64,000 bases of DNA from Pseudoclavibacter endophyticus (GCF_008831085.1 NZ_WBJY01000001.1:2093338-2157337); one strand, 5' to 3'. Shown: positions 51,783-63,787, counted from the first letter of the stretch. Numbers and translations: made by a program. Notes: generated by a model not told the origin, from the sequence alone.

Positions 51783-53165
51783 TCACATCACAGCCGCGCC
51801 GCGCCGCGCGCCGCGCAGACCGGCCGCCCAGCGACCGCTCGCCGTGACGAGTGACTCGAGCGGGCCGCGCATCCGAGCGAGCCGGATGGCGGCCCCGATC
51901 GCGAGTGCGACGAGGATGTTGACGAGCCAGATCTGCCAGCTCGACGCGAGCCACGAATCGGCGGCGCCGGAGCCCTGCGCGAGCAGCCGCAGCGCCGTCG
52001 TGAGGACGACGTGCACGGCGTAGACGGTGAGGGGCGCCGCTCCCGCGCCGAGCACCGGCAGCAGGATGCGACCGGCGAGTCGGCCGAAGAAACTCGCGAC
52101 GATGATGCAGACCCCGATGACCGCCATCGCGACGCCCGCGGTGATCAACAGGTCGAACGGCGTGCTCGTGTGCGGGCCCGTCGACAAGAGGTTCGTCAGG
52201 CTGTCGGTGGGCGTCGTGCCGTACGCGTTCTCGCGAAGCGACTCGAGCTCGATCTGTTGTGCCTGCGCCGGGTCAGCGGCCCCCGACTCCCAGTCGCCGC
52301 CCATGAGCCCGCCCGGCGCGCCGTCGTCCATGGTCCCGCCCGACCCGAGCGTCGGGAGGTAGACGTAGCGCACGATCACGAGGTTCACGAGCGTCACGAG
52401 CGCCGCCACGCCGCCGCCCCACAGGGCAAGCTGGGCGCCGAGTCGACGAAGCGGGCCGCGATCGGGCGAGAATGCCGCTGCCGTGCCGGTTCCGGACACG
52501 CCGACCGACCCGACCCGCTCGACGATGAGCTTGCCGATCGCCATGCCGACGAACCCGTAGACCATCCACGCGATCGCCGGATAGGTGCCGGTCAGCAGCA
52601 GGTCGGTGACGAGCAGGTGCGGCGAGAGCAGGTCGGCGAGGTTCGGCGATTTGATCGGCCAGTCATCGGTGGCGAGCAGCAGCCGGAGTCCGTGCGAGCA
52701 GAACGGCCACACGATCGCCCACACCGCTGCGGCGATCAGCAGCCACCGCGCGCGCAGCCGCACGAACGGGATGAGCAGCCAGAACAGCACGCCGTAGTAC
52801 GTCAGGATCACGAGGATGTAGAACGAGAACATGCCGAGCACGAGCCCGATCACGATGAGCGCGGCCCCGCGGCCGAAGAGCGCGAGCCGCGCCGCGCGCG
52901 CGTCGCCGGCGTCGAGGTGGCGGCGCGTGGCGAGCACGATGCCGACGCCCGCGAGCACCGCGAAGAGGGACGCGGCCTTGCCCTCGAGCGCTCCCGTGAG
53001 CGGAATCGTCGCTCCCTCGGCGTCGCTCAGCCACAGGTGCGTGCCCATCATGCCGATCAGCGCGAGGAAGCGGGCCAGGTCGAGGCCGTCGACGCGCCAC
53101 GACGGAGCCGATCCGGCGGTCGCGGTCGATGACGCCGGATGCTGCTCGGGCGGTGACGAGGTCAT
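51783..53165 (-). CDS. DUF418/heparan-glucosaminide acetyltransferase-like membrane protein
   Basis: A 460-residue integral membrane protein. RVDGLDLARFLALIGMMGTH is the RxxGLDxAR...M.xH motif of the DUF418/DUF1624 membrane acyltransferase-like group. About ten helices follow, with an Asp/Gly/Gln-rich periplasmic loop in the middle (MDDGAPGGLMGGDWESGAAD). The likely role is transfer of acyl groups to a surface glycan or lipid, inferred from family. ATG 53163-53165 (MTSSPPEQ) is chosen. It is inserted between parA and xerD, which are usually adjacent or close. Confidence 0.82.
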   Translation of the reverse strand: MTSSPPEQHPASSTATAGSAPSWRVDGLDLARFLALIGMMGTHLWLSDAEGATIPLTGALEGKAASLFAVLAGVGIVLATRRHLDAGDARAARLALFGRGAALIVIGLVLGMFSFYILVILTYYGVLFWLLIPFVRLRARWLLIAAAVWAIVWPFCSHGLRLLLATDDWPIKSPNLADLLSPHLLVTDLLLTGTYPAIAWMVYGFVGMAIGKLIVERVGSVGVSGTGTAAAFSPDRGPLRRLGAQLALWGGGVAALVTLVNLVIVRYVYLPTLGSGGTMDDGAPGGLMGGDWESGAADPAQAQQIELESLRENAYGTTPTDSLTNLLSTGPHTSTPFDLLITAGVAMAVIGVCIIVASFFGRLAGRILLPVLGAGAAPLTVYAVHVVLTTALRLLAQGSGAADSWLASSWQIWLVNILVALAIGAAIRLARMRGPLESLVTASGRWAAGLRGARRGAAVM

Positions 53166-53213
53166 GCCGGCCACGCTACCGGGAACGGGCGGCACGACCG
53201 GGCGCGGTCGGCG

Positions 53214-54296
53214 CTATCGCGCGCGCGGGTGGCTCGTGAGGTACACGTCGCGCAGCGCATCGGCGGTCACGAGGGTGTAGATCTGGGTCGTCGAGACCGA
53301 GGCGTGCCCGAGCAGCTCCTGCACCACGCGCACGTCGGCGCCGCCCTGCAGCAGGTGCGTCGCGAAGGAGTGCCGCAGCACGTGCGGCGAGACGTGCTCC
53401 GAGAGGCCGGCACGCTCGGCCGCCGCGTGCAGCACGTGCCAGGCGCTCTGGCGCGAGAGGCGCGCGCCGCGCACGCCGAGGAACAGGGCGGGCGTCGCCC
53501 GCCCCTTCGCCGAGAACAGCGGCCGGGCACGCACAAGGTAGGCGTCGAGCGCGCGGCGTGCGAAGCTCCCGACCGGTACGAGGCGCTGCTTGTCGCCCTT
53601 GCCGCGCACGCGCACGAGATCCGGCATCGCCGGCCGAGCCGCCGAGGCATCGTCCTCACCACTGGCCGGGGCGCCACCATCCGTGGCGCCGTGGGCGCCG
53701 CCGTGCGTGGGCTGGCCTGCGCCTCCCCCGCGCACGAGGTCGTCGACGTCGAGCGCGACGACCTCCGAAATGCGTGCGCCGGTCGCGTAGAGCAGTTCGA
53801 GCAGGGCGCGATCGCGAAGCTGCGCGGGCTCGTCGCCGCCCGAGGCGTCGAGGATCGCCGCGACCTGGTCGACCGTCAGCGCCTTCGGCAGGCGAGACAC
53901 CTGCTTCGGGGCCGCGACGTCGTGCGCGACGTCCTCGTCGACGAGTTCCTCGTCGAGCAGGAACCGGTGCCAGCCGCGCACGGCTGACAGCACGCGCGCG
54001 ACCGACGACGGCTTCATGGGCGGATGCCCCGCCGACGCGTCGCCGTCGTGTAGGCGGCCGACGAACTCGGTGACGTGCGACCGCCGGATGCTGCGAGCAT
54101 CCGGAACGCCCCACACGCCCAGCGCGCCGAGGTATCGGGCGAGGTCGCGACGGTACGCCGCGACGCTGTTGGGCGACAGGCCGCGTTCGATTGTCACGTG
54201 CCGCAGGTAGCGCTCGACCTGGCGGGCCAGTGCGGGCGCCGCCGTGCTGCCGCCATCGGCGGCCGCGGCCCCTGGCCCTGCCCCTGCGTCACGCAC
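53214..54296 (-). CDS. xerD: Site-specific tyrosine recombinase XerD
   Basis: A 360-residue tyrosine recombinase resolving chromosome dimers at dif. The SAM-like N-terminal domain includes VERYLRHVTIERGLSPNSVA. The catalytic residues are Arg in ATGARISEVV (about 174), Lys in VRGKGDKQRLVP, HVLRHSFATHLLQGG (His, Arg), GHASVSTTQIYT (His and nucleophile Tyr). A Gly/Ala/Asp-rich insert of about 35 residues (VRGGGAGQPTHGGAHGATDG...) between the Arg and Lys motifs makes it longer than the usual ~300. The location with scpAB/parA is the conserved one. Confidence 0.95.
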   Translation of the reverse strand: MRDAGAGPGAAAADGGSTAAPALARQVERYLRHVTIERGLSPNSVAAYRRDLARYLGALGVWGVPDARSIRRSHVTEFVGRLHDGDASAGHPPMKPSSVARVLSAVRGWHRFLLDEELVDEDVAHDVAAPKQVSRLPKALTVDQVAAILDASGGDEPAQLRDRALLELLYATGARISEVVALDVDDLVRGGGAGQPTHGGAHGATDGGAPASGEDDASAARPAMPDLVRVRGKGDKQRLVPVGSFARRALDAYLVRARPLFSAKGRATPALFLGVRGARLSRQSAWHVLHAAAERAGLSEHVSPHVLRHSFATHLLQGGADVRVVQELLGHASVSTTQIYTLVTADALRDVYLTSHPRAR

Positions 54297-54334
54297 GCGG
54301 CGATGCTATCGCCGAGCCACCCGCCTGCGGAGCA

Positions 54335-54967
54335 TCAGGCGGCGGGTCCGGGCGGGCGCGTCGGCCACGGCGCGTCGGCCGGCCGCAGATCGGCCCAGCC
54401 CGCGGCGCGCGAGGCGCAGGCCGCGTAGATCGCGATCACGGTCGAGGCGTTGTGGATGCGCCCCTCGCGCACCGCGCGGGCGGCGTCGTCGAGTGCGACC
54501 CAGCGCGGCTCGATCTCGGCCTCCTCGTGCGTGCGCGCGAACGCCTCGTCCGTCGGCCGCACGCCGCGGGCGAGGTAGACGCGGATCGACTCGTTGTTGC
54601 CGCCGGGCGTCGTGAAGAAGTCCTGTAGCACCCACCACTGCTCGGCGACGAGGTCGGCTTCTTCGGCCAGCTCGCGTTTGGCCGCCTCGAGGGCGTCTTC
54701 GCCCGGCTGGTCGAGCAGGCCGGCCGGCAGTTCCCAGTCGCGCACCCGCACCGGGTGCCGGTACTGGCGGATGAAGAGCGCCCGGTCGTCGTCATCGAGC
54801 GCGAGCACCGCGACGGCGCCCGTGTGGTCGACGAACTCGCGCGTGATCGTCTGCCCGCCGAGCACGAAGCGTTCGCTCACGACGTTCCACACGTACCCGT
54901 CGTGCAGCGTCTCTCGCGAGGCGATCTCGACGTCGGCGGGCTCGTCGGCGAAGCTGCCGTCGGTCAT
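54335..54967 (-). CDS. NUDIX hydrolase, ADP-ribose pyrophosphatase-like
   Basis: A 210-residue NUDIX enzyme. [20 protein letters not shown] precedes the NUDIX box starting [20 protein letters not shown] and ending EADLV, which keeps the G-x5-E-x7-R-E-x2-E-E pattern. RQYRHPV and WELPAG are typical for ADP-ribose pyrophosphatases, which hydrolyse ADP-ribose to AMP and ribose-5-phosphate. The ATG overlaps the pyrG stop (ATGA, 54964-54967), the common arrangement in this order of bacteria. Confidence 0.93.
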   Translation of the reverse strand: MTDGSFADEPADVEIASRETLHDGYVWNVVSERFVLGGQTITREFVDHTGAVAVLALDDDDRALFIRQYRHPVRVRDWELPAGLLDQPGEDALEAAKRELAEEADLVAEQWWVLQDFFTTPGGNNESIRVYLARGVRPTDEAFARTHEEAEIEPRWVALDDAARAVREGRIHNASTVIAIYAACASRAAGWADLRPADAPWPTRPPGPAA

Positions 54968-56766
54968 TCGCGCCCGCCGGGGAACTCGTCGGCCACGACC
55001 GGCGCGCCCGCGGCATCCGCGCCCTCGACGACCACCTGGTCGGCCACCGGCGCGTCACCGACCGGGCTGGCCTCGACGTCGTCGACCTCGACGAGACGCT
55101 GCAGGCGCTGGCGCTCGAGCGCGGCTCCGATGAGTCCGGCGAAGAGCGGATGCGCGCGGTTCGGGCGCGAGGCGAGCTCGGGGTGCGCCTGTGTCGCCAC
55201 ATAGTAGGGGTGCGCGTCGCGGGGCAGCTCGGCGAACTCGACGAGCGTCCCGTCGGGCGAGGTGCCCGAGAACACGAGCCCCGTGTCGGCGATCTGCTCC
55301 CGGTACGCGTTGTTGACCTCGTAGCGGTGCCGGTGGCGCTCGGTCACCTCGGTGGTGCCGTAGGCGTCGGCGACGACCGACCCCTCGGCCAGGGTGGCCG
55401 GGTAGAGGCCGAGGCGCATCGTTCCCCCGAGGTCGCCACCCCGCAGCACGTCGACCTGCTCGGCCATCGTCGCGATCACCGGCGAGGGCGTCTCGGGGTC
55501 GAACTCGGTCGACGAGGCGTCATCGATGCCGGCGAGGTTCCGGGCCGCCTCGATGACCATGCACTGCAGGCCGAGGCAGAGGCCGAGCGTCGGGATCTCG
55601 TTGGTGCGCGCAAACCGGAGCGCGCCGAGCTTGCCCTCGATGCCGCGGATGCCGAACCCGCCGGGCACGCAGACGGCGTCGACGTCGCTGAGCAGGCGGG
55701 CGGCGCCCTCCGGGGTCTCGCACTCGTCGGACGGCACCCAGCGCACCTGCACGCGCGTCGTGTGGGCGAAGCCGCCGGCGCGCAGGGCCTCGGTCACCGA
55801 GAGATACGCGTCGGGCAGGTCGATGTACTTGCCGACGAGGGCGACCGTGACATCGTGCTTCGGCTCGTGCACGGCCTTCAGCAGGCGCTCCCAGCCCGAC
55901 CACTCGAACTCGTCGCCCTCGAGGCGCAGCTGCTCGATGAGGTACTCGTCGAGGCCCTGATCGCGCAGCGCCGATGGGATGTCGTAGATGGACGGCAGGT
56001 CGACCGTGTTGACGACGGCGCGCTCCGGCACGTCGCACATGAGCGCGATCTTGCGCTTGTTGCTGTCGGTCACGGGCCGGTCGCTGCGAAGCACGAGGGC
56101 GTCGGGCTGAATGCCCGCCTGGCGCAGCGCCTGCACCGAGTGCTGCGTTGGCTTTGTCTTCTGCTCGCCGGACGCGCCCATGAACGGAACGAGCGACACG
56201 TGCACGAAGAACACGCTGTCGCGGCCGAGCTCGTGACGCAGCTGGCGCGCCGACTCGATGAACGGCTGCGACTCGATGTCGCCGATCGTGCCGCCGATCT
56301 CGGTGATGATCACGTCGGGCCGCGGCTCCTCGGTGGCCTGCAGGCGCATCCGCCGCTTGATCTCGTCGGTGATGTGGGGGATGACCTGCACGGTGTCGCC
56401 GAGGAACTCGCCGCGGCGCTCGCGCGCGATGACCTCCGAATACACCTGCCCGGTCGTGACATTGGCCGACTGGCTGAGGTTCACGTCGAGGAATCGCTCG
56501 TAGTGCCCGATGTCGAGGTCGGTCTCGGCCCCGTCGTACGTGACGAACACCTCGCCGTGCTGGAACGGGTTCATCGTGCCGGGGTCGACGTTGAGGTACG
56601 GGTCGAGCTTCTGCATGACGACACGGATTCCGCGCGCGGTCAGCAGATTTCCGAGGCTCGCGGCCGTGAGGCCCTTGCCGAGGGAGGAGACGACGCCGCC
56701 GGTGACGAAGACGTGCTTGACGGGGGGCAGTTGCAGCGCTGGGCGTTCCGCGGCGGAGTCATTCAC
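54964..56766 (-). CDS. pyrG: CTP synthase
   Basis: A 600-residue CTP synthase making CTP from UTP, ATP and glutamine. The N-terminal amidoligase domain begins [20 protein letters not shown] (P-loop) with [20 protein letters not shown] and the IEQ-type [16 protein letters not shown]. The C-terminal class I glutaminase has GGFGIRG, the nucleophile in [14 protein letters not shown] (Cys about 399) and HPEL with its catalytic His. The GTG at 56764-56766 is taken as start; the frame is open farther upstream. A ~50-residue acidic tail is added. Confidence 0.96.
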   Translation of the reverse strand: MNDSAAERPALQLPPVKHVFVTGGVVSSLGKGLTAASLGNLLTARGIRVVMQKLDPYLNVDPGTMNPFQHGEVFVTYDGAETDLDIGHYERFLDVNLSQSANVTTGQVYSEVIARERRGEFLGDTVQVIPHITDEIKRRMRLQATEEPRPDVIITEIGGTIGDIESQPFIESARQLRHELGRDSVFFVHVSLVPFMGASGEQKTKPTQHSVQALRQAGIQPDALVLRSDRPVTDSNKRKIALMCDVPERAVVNTVDLPSIYDIPSALRDQGLDEYLIEQLRLEGDEFEWSGWERLLKAVHEPKHDVTVALVGKYIDLPDAYLSVTEALRAGGFAHTTRVQVRWVPSDECETPEGAARLLSDVDAVCVPGGFGIRGIEGKLGALRFARTNEIPTLGLCLGLQCMVIEAARNLAGIDDASSTEFDPETPSPVIATMAEQVDVLRGGDLGGTMRLGLYPATLAEGSVVADAYGTTEVTERHRHRYEVNNAYREQIADTGLVFSGTSPDGTLVEFAELPRDAHPYYVATQAHPELASRPNRAHPLFAGLIGAALERQRLQRLVEVDDVEASPVGDAPVADQVVVEGADAAGAPVVADEFPGGRE

Positions 56767-56832
56767 GGATTTCAATCCTATCCCACCCGTCGGTCGGTGC
56801 TCGGTTTCACCGCGGGTGTCTCGCATTCCTGC

Positions 56833-58575
56833 TCAGGCCGAGGTCTCGTGCTCGGCGAGCCGGAGCAGCTCTTCGGCGTGGGAGCGGCCCGATTCGCTCT
56901 CTCGCAGCCCCGAGAGCAGCCTCGTGATCTCGGCCACCCGCGCATCGCCCGTGAGCGAGCGGATCGACGAGGTCGTCACCTCGCCATCGCTCGACTTCTC
57001 GATCTGGATGTGGTTGGTCGCGAAGGCCGCGACCTGGGCGAGGTGCGTGACCACGATGACCTGCGCGTGCCCGGCGAGGCGGCGAAGGCGGCGCCCGATC
57101 TCGATCGCGGCCGCGCCGCCGACGCCGGCGTCGACCTCGTCGAAGACCAGGGTCGGCACGGGGTTCGCATCGGCGAGCACGACTTCGAGCGCGAGCATGA
57201 CGCGCGAGAGTTCGCCCCCGGATGCCCCGCGCTGGATCGGCGCGGGCGTCGCGCCGGCGTGCGGTCGCAGTTGGAACGCCACGCGGTCGCCACCATGCTC
57301 GCCGAGGTGCTCGGTCGGCTGCACGTCGACCGTCAGCACGGCATCCGGCATCGCCAGTTGCGTCAGCTCGGCGGTCACGCGCTCGCCGAGCGCCTTCGCC
57401 GCTTGGCGCCTCAGCTCGCTCAGCGTCGCGGCTTCGCTCTCGAGCAGCTCGCGAGCGGTCTGGGCCTGGTCGGTCAGCTCATCGAGGCGGGCGTCGTCGC
57501 CCTCGAGCTCGATCAGCCGCATGCCGGCGTCGTCGTAGGTGCGGATGACGTCGTTGAGCGCCGGCCCGTAGCGGCGCGTGAGGTCGACGAGCGAGGCGAG
57601 CCGCTCGTTGAGCGCGTCGAGCTCTCCGATGCCGTCGAGGTCGAGGCTGTCGAGATATCCGCTGAGCCGGAGCGCCGCGTCGTCCAGGCCGTAGAGCACG
57701 TCGGTCAGAGCGGCCGAGACCGACTCGAGCTCGCTGTCGCGCGCCGCGGCGCGTTCGACCCTGGCACGGGCATCCTCGATCTGCGCGGCCGCCGCCGGTA
57801 CTCCCTCCGAGGCGCTCTCGTCGCCGCCGCGCAGCAAGGCGTGCGCCTCGCCGACGAGGCGGCGGATCTCTTCGCGGTGCTCGAGCCGCTCGATGCGCTG
57901 CAACAGCTCGGCGTCTTCGCCGGGTTTCGGCTCGACCGGTTCGATGTCTGCGATGGCGGTGCGAAGCGCCTCGGCCTCGCGCACGCGCTCGTCCCGCGCC
58001 GCAGTGAGGCCTGCGAGCTGGGCCTGCAGCGCGCGCTCGCGCGCCCACGCGTCGGCGACGCGCTCGCTCACCGCGAGCAGCTCGATCCCGCCGAACGCGT
58101 CGAGCGCCGCACGTTGGGCGCCCTCGCTTCGCAGCCGCAGTTGGTCGCTCTGCCCGTGCACCACCACGAGTTGCTCGCCGAGATCGGCGAGGGTCGCGGC
58201 GGGCACCGACGTGCCACCGAGCCAGGCGCGGCTTCGGCCATCGGTCGCGCTGATCTGGCGCGTCACGAGCAGTTCGCCGAGTTCGAGGGCATCCTCCGTG
58301 ATCCCGAACGTCTCGATCGCGCCGCCGGCATCCGCGACGGCTCCCGCGACCTCGCCGTCGGCCGGGACGATCCAGCGGCCCTCGACCACCGCCTTCGGCG
58401 CGCCGGTCCGCACCGTGCCGGGTTTTGCCCTGCCGCCCAGCAGCAGCCCGAGGGCCGTCACGATCATGGTCTTCCCTGCGCCCGTCTCACCGGTGATCGC
58501 CGTGAAGCCTTCTCCGAGGGGAAGCTCGGCGTGGTCGATGACGCCGAGACCGCGGATCTCGATATCGCCGATCAC
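56833..58575 (-). CDS. recN: DNA repair protein RecN
   Basis: A 580-residue SMC-like ATPase acting in double-strand break repair. It starts IGDIEIRGLGVIDHAELPLG with Walker A GETGAGKTMIVTALG (about residues 31-45) and the family signature VVVHGQSDQLRL, a central coiled coil (about 160-350), the ABC signature GASGGELSRVMLALE and Walker B PTLVFDEVDAGVGG (about 477), plus VTHLAQVAAFA. The GTG at 58573-58575 overlaps the nadK stop and gives the usual N-terminus; an ATG at 58594-58596 is possible. Confidence 0.95.
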   Translation of the reverse strand: MIGDIEIRGLGVIDHAELPLGEGFTAITGETGAGKTMIVTALGLLLGGRAKPGTVRTGAPKAVVEGRWIVPADGEVAGAVADAGGAIETFGITEDALELGELLVTRQISATDGRSRAWLGGTSVPAATLADLGEQLVVVHGQSDQLRLRSEGAQRAALDAFGGIELLAVSERVADAWARERALQAQLAGLTAARDERVREAEALRTAIADIEPVEPKPGEDAELLQRIERLEHREEIRRLVGEAHALLRGGDESASEGVPAAAAQIEDARARVERAAARDSELESVSAALTDVLYGLDDAALRLSGYLDSLDLDGIGELDALNERLASLVDLTRRYGPALNDVIRTYDDAGMRLIELEGDDARLDELTDQAQTARELLESEAATLSELRRQAAKALGERVTAELTQLAMPDAVLTVDVQPTEHLGEHGGDRVAFQLRPHAGATPAPIQRGASGGELSRVMLALEVVLADANPVPTLVFDEVDAGVGGAAAIEIGRRLRRLAGHAQVIVVTHLAQVAAFATNHIQIEKSSDGEVTTSSIRSLTGDARVAEITRLLSGLRESESGRSHAEELLRLAEHETSA

Positions 58576-59507
58576 TGCGGCACCGGTCCTCTCCATCCGG
58601 AGGTGGGCAGACGGAACTTCTCGACGAGCCGCCGCGAGAACGGCGCGTCGTGCAGCCGCGCGAGCGTCACGGGCTGCGACGACGTCGTCGCCTCGATGCG
58701 AGCCCCCGGCGGCAGATCGACCTGGCGGCGACCGTCGCACCACATGACGCCCGCGGCGCCGGTTCGCGGCACGATCTCCACCGCGAGGGTGGATGCCGTG
58801 CTGACGATGACGGGTTTGGAGAACAGCGCGTGGGCGCTGATCGGCACCATGAGCATGGCCTCGACCTCGGGCCACACGACCGGTCCCCCGGCCGAGAACG
58901 AGTAGGCGGTCGACCCGGTCGGCGTCGAGAAGATGACGCCGTCGCAGCCGAAGCTCGAAAGCGGCTGCCCGTCGACCTCGACGACGACCTCGAGCATCTT
59001 CGCCCGGTTGACCTTCTCGATCGACGCGTCGTTGAGGGCCCACTCCCGCGCGATGACGTCGCCGGCGGCGTTGGTGATCGTAAGGTCGAGGGTCATGCGC
59101 TGCTCCACGACGTAGTCGCGATCGAGCACGCGCTTCACGGCGTATGGCAGCGAGTCTCGCTCGCTCTCGGCGAGGAAGCCGACGTGGCCGAGGTTGACGC
59201 CAAGGATCGGGATGCCCGTCTCGCGAAGGATCTCGGCGGCGCGCAGGATCGTGCCGTCTCCCCCGAGCACGATGCACAGCTCGACCTCGGAGTGGTCTGC
59301 GCGGCCATGGAGGCGGTCGCAGCCGTTGCGAAGCCGGCCCGGCTCGATGCTCGTCAGCGCGTCGGCGACCGCCGGTTCGAGCACGGGCGTCACACCGTGG
59401 TCGAGGAGCACCTCGACGGTGCGGAACCCGGCCTCGACCGCGTCGGCCCGGCCGGTGTGCGCGACGACGAGGATGCGCCGGCGAGTCGCGCGGTTCGCGT
59501 CGCTCAT
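58572..59507 (-). CDS. nadK: NAD kinase
   Basis: A 311-residue enzyme phosphorylating NAD to NADP. Motifs are the GGDGT (about residue 82, ELCIVLGGDGTILRAAE), LGVNLGHVGFLAE, NDASIEK and CDGVIFSTPTGSTAYSFSAG. There is no membrane segment; cytosolic. The ATG at 59505-59507 overlaps the tlyA stop (ATGA). The order tlyA-nadK-recN is conserved across actinobacteria. Confidence 0.96.
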   Translation of the reverse strand: MSDANRATRRRILVVAHTGRADAVEAGFRTVEVLLDHGVTPVLEPAVADALTSIEPGRLRNGCDRLHGRADHSEVELCIVLGGDGTILRAAEILRETGIPILGVNLGHVGFLAESERDSLPYAVKRVLDRDYVVEQRMTLDLTITNAAGDVIAREWALNDASIEKVNRAKMLEVVVEVDGQPLSSFGCDGVIFSTPTGSTAYSFSAGGPVVWPEVEAMLMVPISAHALFSKPVIVSTASTLAVEIVPRTGAAGVMWCDGRRQVDLPPGARIEATTSSQPVTLARLHDAPFSRRLVEKFRLPTSGWRGPVPQ

Positions 59508-60406
59508 GTCGGCTCTCCCCTCGTGGTGTCCCCGGTGACCTCGCGGATGCGGTCGGTCCATTGTGTCGGATGCTCACCCCGAGCGGCGAAGTGCGCCAGG
59601 AATTCGCGATTCCCGTGCGTGCCGGCAATGGGCGAGGCCATGATGCCGAGCGTACCGAGATTCGCCTCGAAGGCCTGCTGCACAACGCCCGACACCGCCC
59701 CGCCCACGAGCCGCTGATCGGCCACGATCCCGTCGCGGACGCCCTGCCTGCCGACCTCGAACTGCGGCTTGATAAGCACGACGAAGTCGGCGTCCTCCCC
59801 GGCCGTACGGCGCAGGGGTCCGAGCACGTGGCGGAGCGAGATGAACGAGAGGTCGGCCACGACGAGGTCGAGCTCCCCGGCACGCGGGGTGCGGGGACCG
59901 GCGCCGTCGTCGGCTTCGGCCTCCTGGCTTTCGCTGCCTGAACCCCGCAGCATCCCGTCGAGCCCGTCACGGGTGAGGTCGCGCGCGTTGACGCCCTCGA
60001 GCAGCGTCAAGTCGGGGTGCCCGGCGAGGGGCTCCGCGAGCTGGCCGTGCCCGACATCGAGGGCGATGACGTGTCGTGCGCCTCGTTCGAGCAGCACCTG
60101 CGTGAAACCGCCGGTCGAGGCACCGACATCGAGGGAGGCGCGACCGCGCGGGTCGATGCCGAACTCGTCGAGCGCGGCGACCAGCTTCAGGGCCGCCCGC
60201 GACACGTAGCGATGCTCGGGATGCTCGGCGCGCACCTCGATCGTGTCACCCTCGGTCACGCGCAGGGAGGGCTTGGTCGCCACGGCGCCGTTGACGGTGA
60301 CCGCTCCGAGCTCGATCAGCCTGGCGGCGTGGGTGCGGCTCCTGGCGAGCCCTCGGCCGGCGAGGGCCTGGTCGAGGCGAGACGCCCCGGTCGTGTCGCC
60401 CGGCAC
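59504..60406 (-). CDS. tlyA: 16S/23S rRNA 2'-O-methyltransferase TlyA
   Basis: A 300-residue methyltransferase. The S4 RNA-binding domain is RLDQALAGRGLARSRTHAAR and LIELGAVTVNG (about residues 10-45). The FtsJ-like SAM domain has SLDVGASTGGFTQVLLERGA (about 90-109), ALDVGHGQLAEPL and DLVVADLSFISL. An acidic Ser/Glu-rich insert lies near residues 155-175. Homologues methylate C1409 of 16S and C1920 of 23S rRNA and determine capreomycin sensitivity. The start is GTG 60404-60406, one base after the upstream stop. Confidence 0.95.
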   Translation of the reverse strand: MPGDTTGASRLDQALAGRGLARSRTHAARLIELGAVTVNGAVATKPSLRVTEGDTIEVRAEHPEHRYVSRAALKLVAALDEFGIDPRGRASLDVGASTGGFTQVLLERGARHVIALDVGHGQLAEPLAGHPDLTLLEGVNARDLTRDGLDGMLRGSGSESQEAEADDGAGPRTPRAGELDLVVADLSFISLRHVLGPLRRTAGEDADFVVLIKPQFEVGRQGVRDGIVADQRLVGGAVSGVVQQAFEANLGTLGIMASPIAGTHGNREFLAHFAARGEHPTQWTDRIREVTGDTTRGEPT

Positions 60407-60407
60407 G

Positions 60408-60644
60408 TCACGAGGTCTCGTCGAGCGCGCGCGTCAGCTGCTCGTGCAGACGGCTGTAGCGTTCAGCGCGTTCCTGCAGCGGGGCGGCCTCGATCTCGGC
60501 AAGGTGTTCGCCGACGTCGGCGAACCGGTCACCGGGCTCGGCGCCGGTCGGATCGTCGCCGGTCTGCTCAGCCCCGGTCCGCTCGGCGCCGGTCTGATGC
60601 CGCGCATCCGGCTCGCGCTCGTCGATCATGCCCTCGTCGCTCAT
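60408..60644 (-). CDS. Small acidic protein between HAD and tlyA genes
   Basis: A 78-residue protein. The N-terminal half is disordered and rich in Glu, Asp, Thr and Gly (GAERTGAEQTGDDPTGAE); the C-terminal half is a predicted helix (RFADVGEHLAEIEAAPLQER, AERYSRLHEQL). The ATG overlaps the HAD stop (ATGA at 60641-60644). A small helical protein at this position between a NagD-like HAD and tlyA is a recurrent feature of actinobacterial genomes; function unknown. Confidence 0.75.
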   Translation of the reverse strand: MSDEGMIDEREPDARHQTGAERTGAEQTGDDPTGAEPGDRFADVGEHLAEIEAAPLQERAERYSRLHEQLTRALDETS

Positions 60645-61684
60645 ATCCAGCCGCCCTCCGGCTCCGTATACAGGCGCTCCGGCACGCGCAGCGCGTAGAT
60701 GAGCTTCTCCGAGGCCGCGATCGCCGCGCAGGCGGCGCGCAGCAGGTCGAGGTTCGACCGGCTGGGGGCGTCGATGCGCACGTCGATGCCGTCGACCGTC
60801 ACCTGCGCCTTGCCGACGCGTGCGGTCGCCCGCTCGGGCCGAGCATCGATCTCGATGTTCGGGTATGGCTGCTCGAGGCCCCGCAGGTCGCCGATGATGT
60901 AGTCGGCGCGGTCGCCGGGCGGCGCGGCGATCAGCTGCTTGGCCCGGTCGATCCCGGTAAGGACGAGCACGCTGCGCATTCCGGCCTTCGCCGCCCCGCG
61001 GATATCGGTGTCGAGCCGGTCTCCCACGAAGATCGGGGCCGTGGCTCCGAACCGGCGGACGGCCTCGGCAAAGATCGGCGTCTCCGGCTTGCCGGCAACC
61101 AGGGGCAGCTTCTGCACTGCGGTGTGGACGGCCGAGACGAGCGTGCCATTGCCGGGCGCAACCCCCCGTTCCACCGGGATCGTCCAGTCCTGGTTCGTCG
61201 CGATCCAGGGGATGTCGCGGGCGAGCGCGAACGCCGCCTCCGCCAGGTGCTCCCAGCCGACGTGCCGGGCGAAGCCCTGCATGACCGCGTCCGGAGCGTC
61301 ATCGGCCGACCTCGTGATGCGGTACCCCGCGCGCTCGAGCTCGCGCTCGATCCCCTCGCCGCCGACGACCAGCACGAGGGCGCCGGGGGCGACGTGCTCG
61401 CGCAGCATTGTCGTAGCTGCCTGCGGGCTCGTCACGACACTGCGCGGCTCGGCGTCGAGGCCGAAGCCGCGCAACTGCTCGGCGACCGCCTCGTCGGTAC
61501 GGGCGGCGTTGTTCGTGATGTATCCGACGTCGAGGCCGCGTGCCCGGATGCCGCGGAGGCTCTCGACCGCGTGCGGAATCGCGTTTCGCCCCCGGTACAC
61601 GACCCCGTCGAGGTCGGCGAGCACCAGGTCGGCGCCCTCGATGGGCGACGGGCCCATGCCCGTGCCCCGAGTGAAGAGCCCCAT
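60641..61684 (-). CDS. HAD-IIA family hydrolase (NagD/PNPPase-like)
   Basis: A 347-residue phosphatase of the HAD superfamily. The nucleophile motif I is LVLADLDGVVYRG (about residues 20-32), motif II GYITNNAARTDEAV, the type IIA cap (VLVVGGEGIERELE...), motif III KPETPIFAEAVRRFG, and motif IV IFVGDRLDTDIRGAAKAGM. The C-terminus carries an extra ~80 residues with strand-like pattern. The substrate is unknown. The ATG follows GAGAGGACG. First gene of the HAD-small protein-tlyA-nadK-recN run. Confidence 0.92.
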   Translation of the reverse strand: MGLFTRGTGMGPSPIEGADLVLADLDGVVYRGRNAIPHAVESLRGIRARGLDVGYITNNAARTDEAVAEQLRGFGLDAEPRSVVTSPQAATTMLREHVAPGALVLVVGGEGIERELERAGYRITRSADDAPDAVMQGFARHVGWEHLAEAAFALARDIPWIATNQDWTIPVERGVAPGNGTLVSAVHTAVQKLPLVAGKPETPIFAEAVRRFGATAPIFVGDRLDTDIRGAAKAGMRSVLVLTGIDRAKQLIAAPPGDRADYIIGDLRGLEQPYPNIEIDARPERATARVGKAQVTVDGIDVRIDAPSRSNLDLLRAACAAIAASEKLIYALRVPERLYTEPEGGWI

Positions 61685-61771
61685 AAGACGTCCTCTCGTC
61701 GTTTGGTTGGTGGTGGACCCGAGCGTGCCACGGCGTCACCGACGTCCTCGGCCACGCAGGGCCCGCCGGCA

Positions 61772-63787
<2,016 letters not shown>

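Noticed and set aside
53214..54296. XerD as the integrase of the tRNA-Pro island
   Set aside because: It is embedded in the conserved scpAB/parA/pyrG core cluster 12 kb away and has the features of the housekeeping XerD.
55150..58905. 1251-residue plus-strand frame opposite pyrG, recN and nadK
   Set aside because: Pure antisense shadow: the codon pattern mirrors the minus-strand genes, which have full sets of catalytic motifs.
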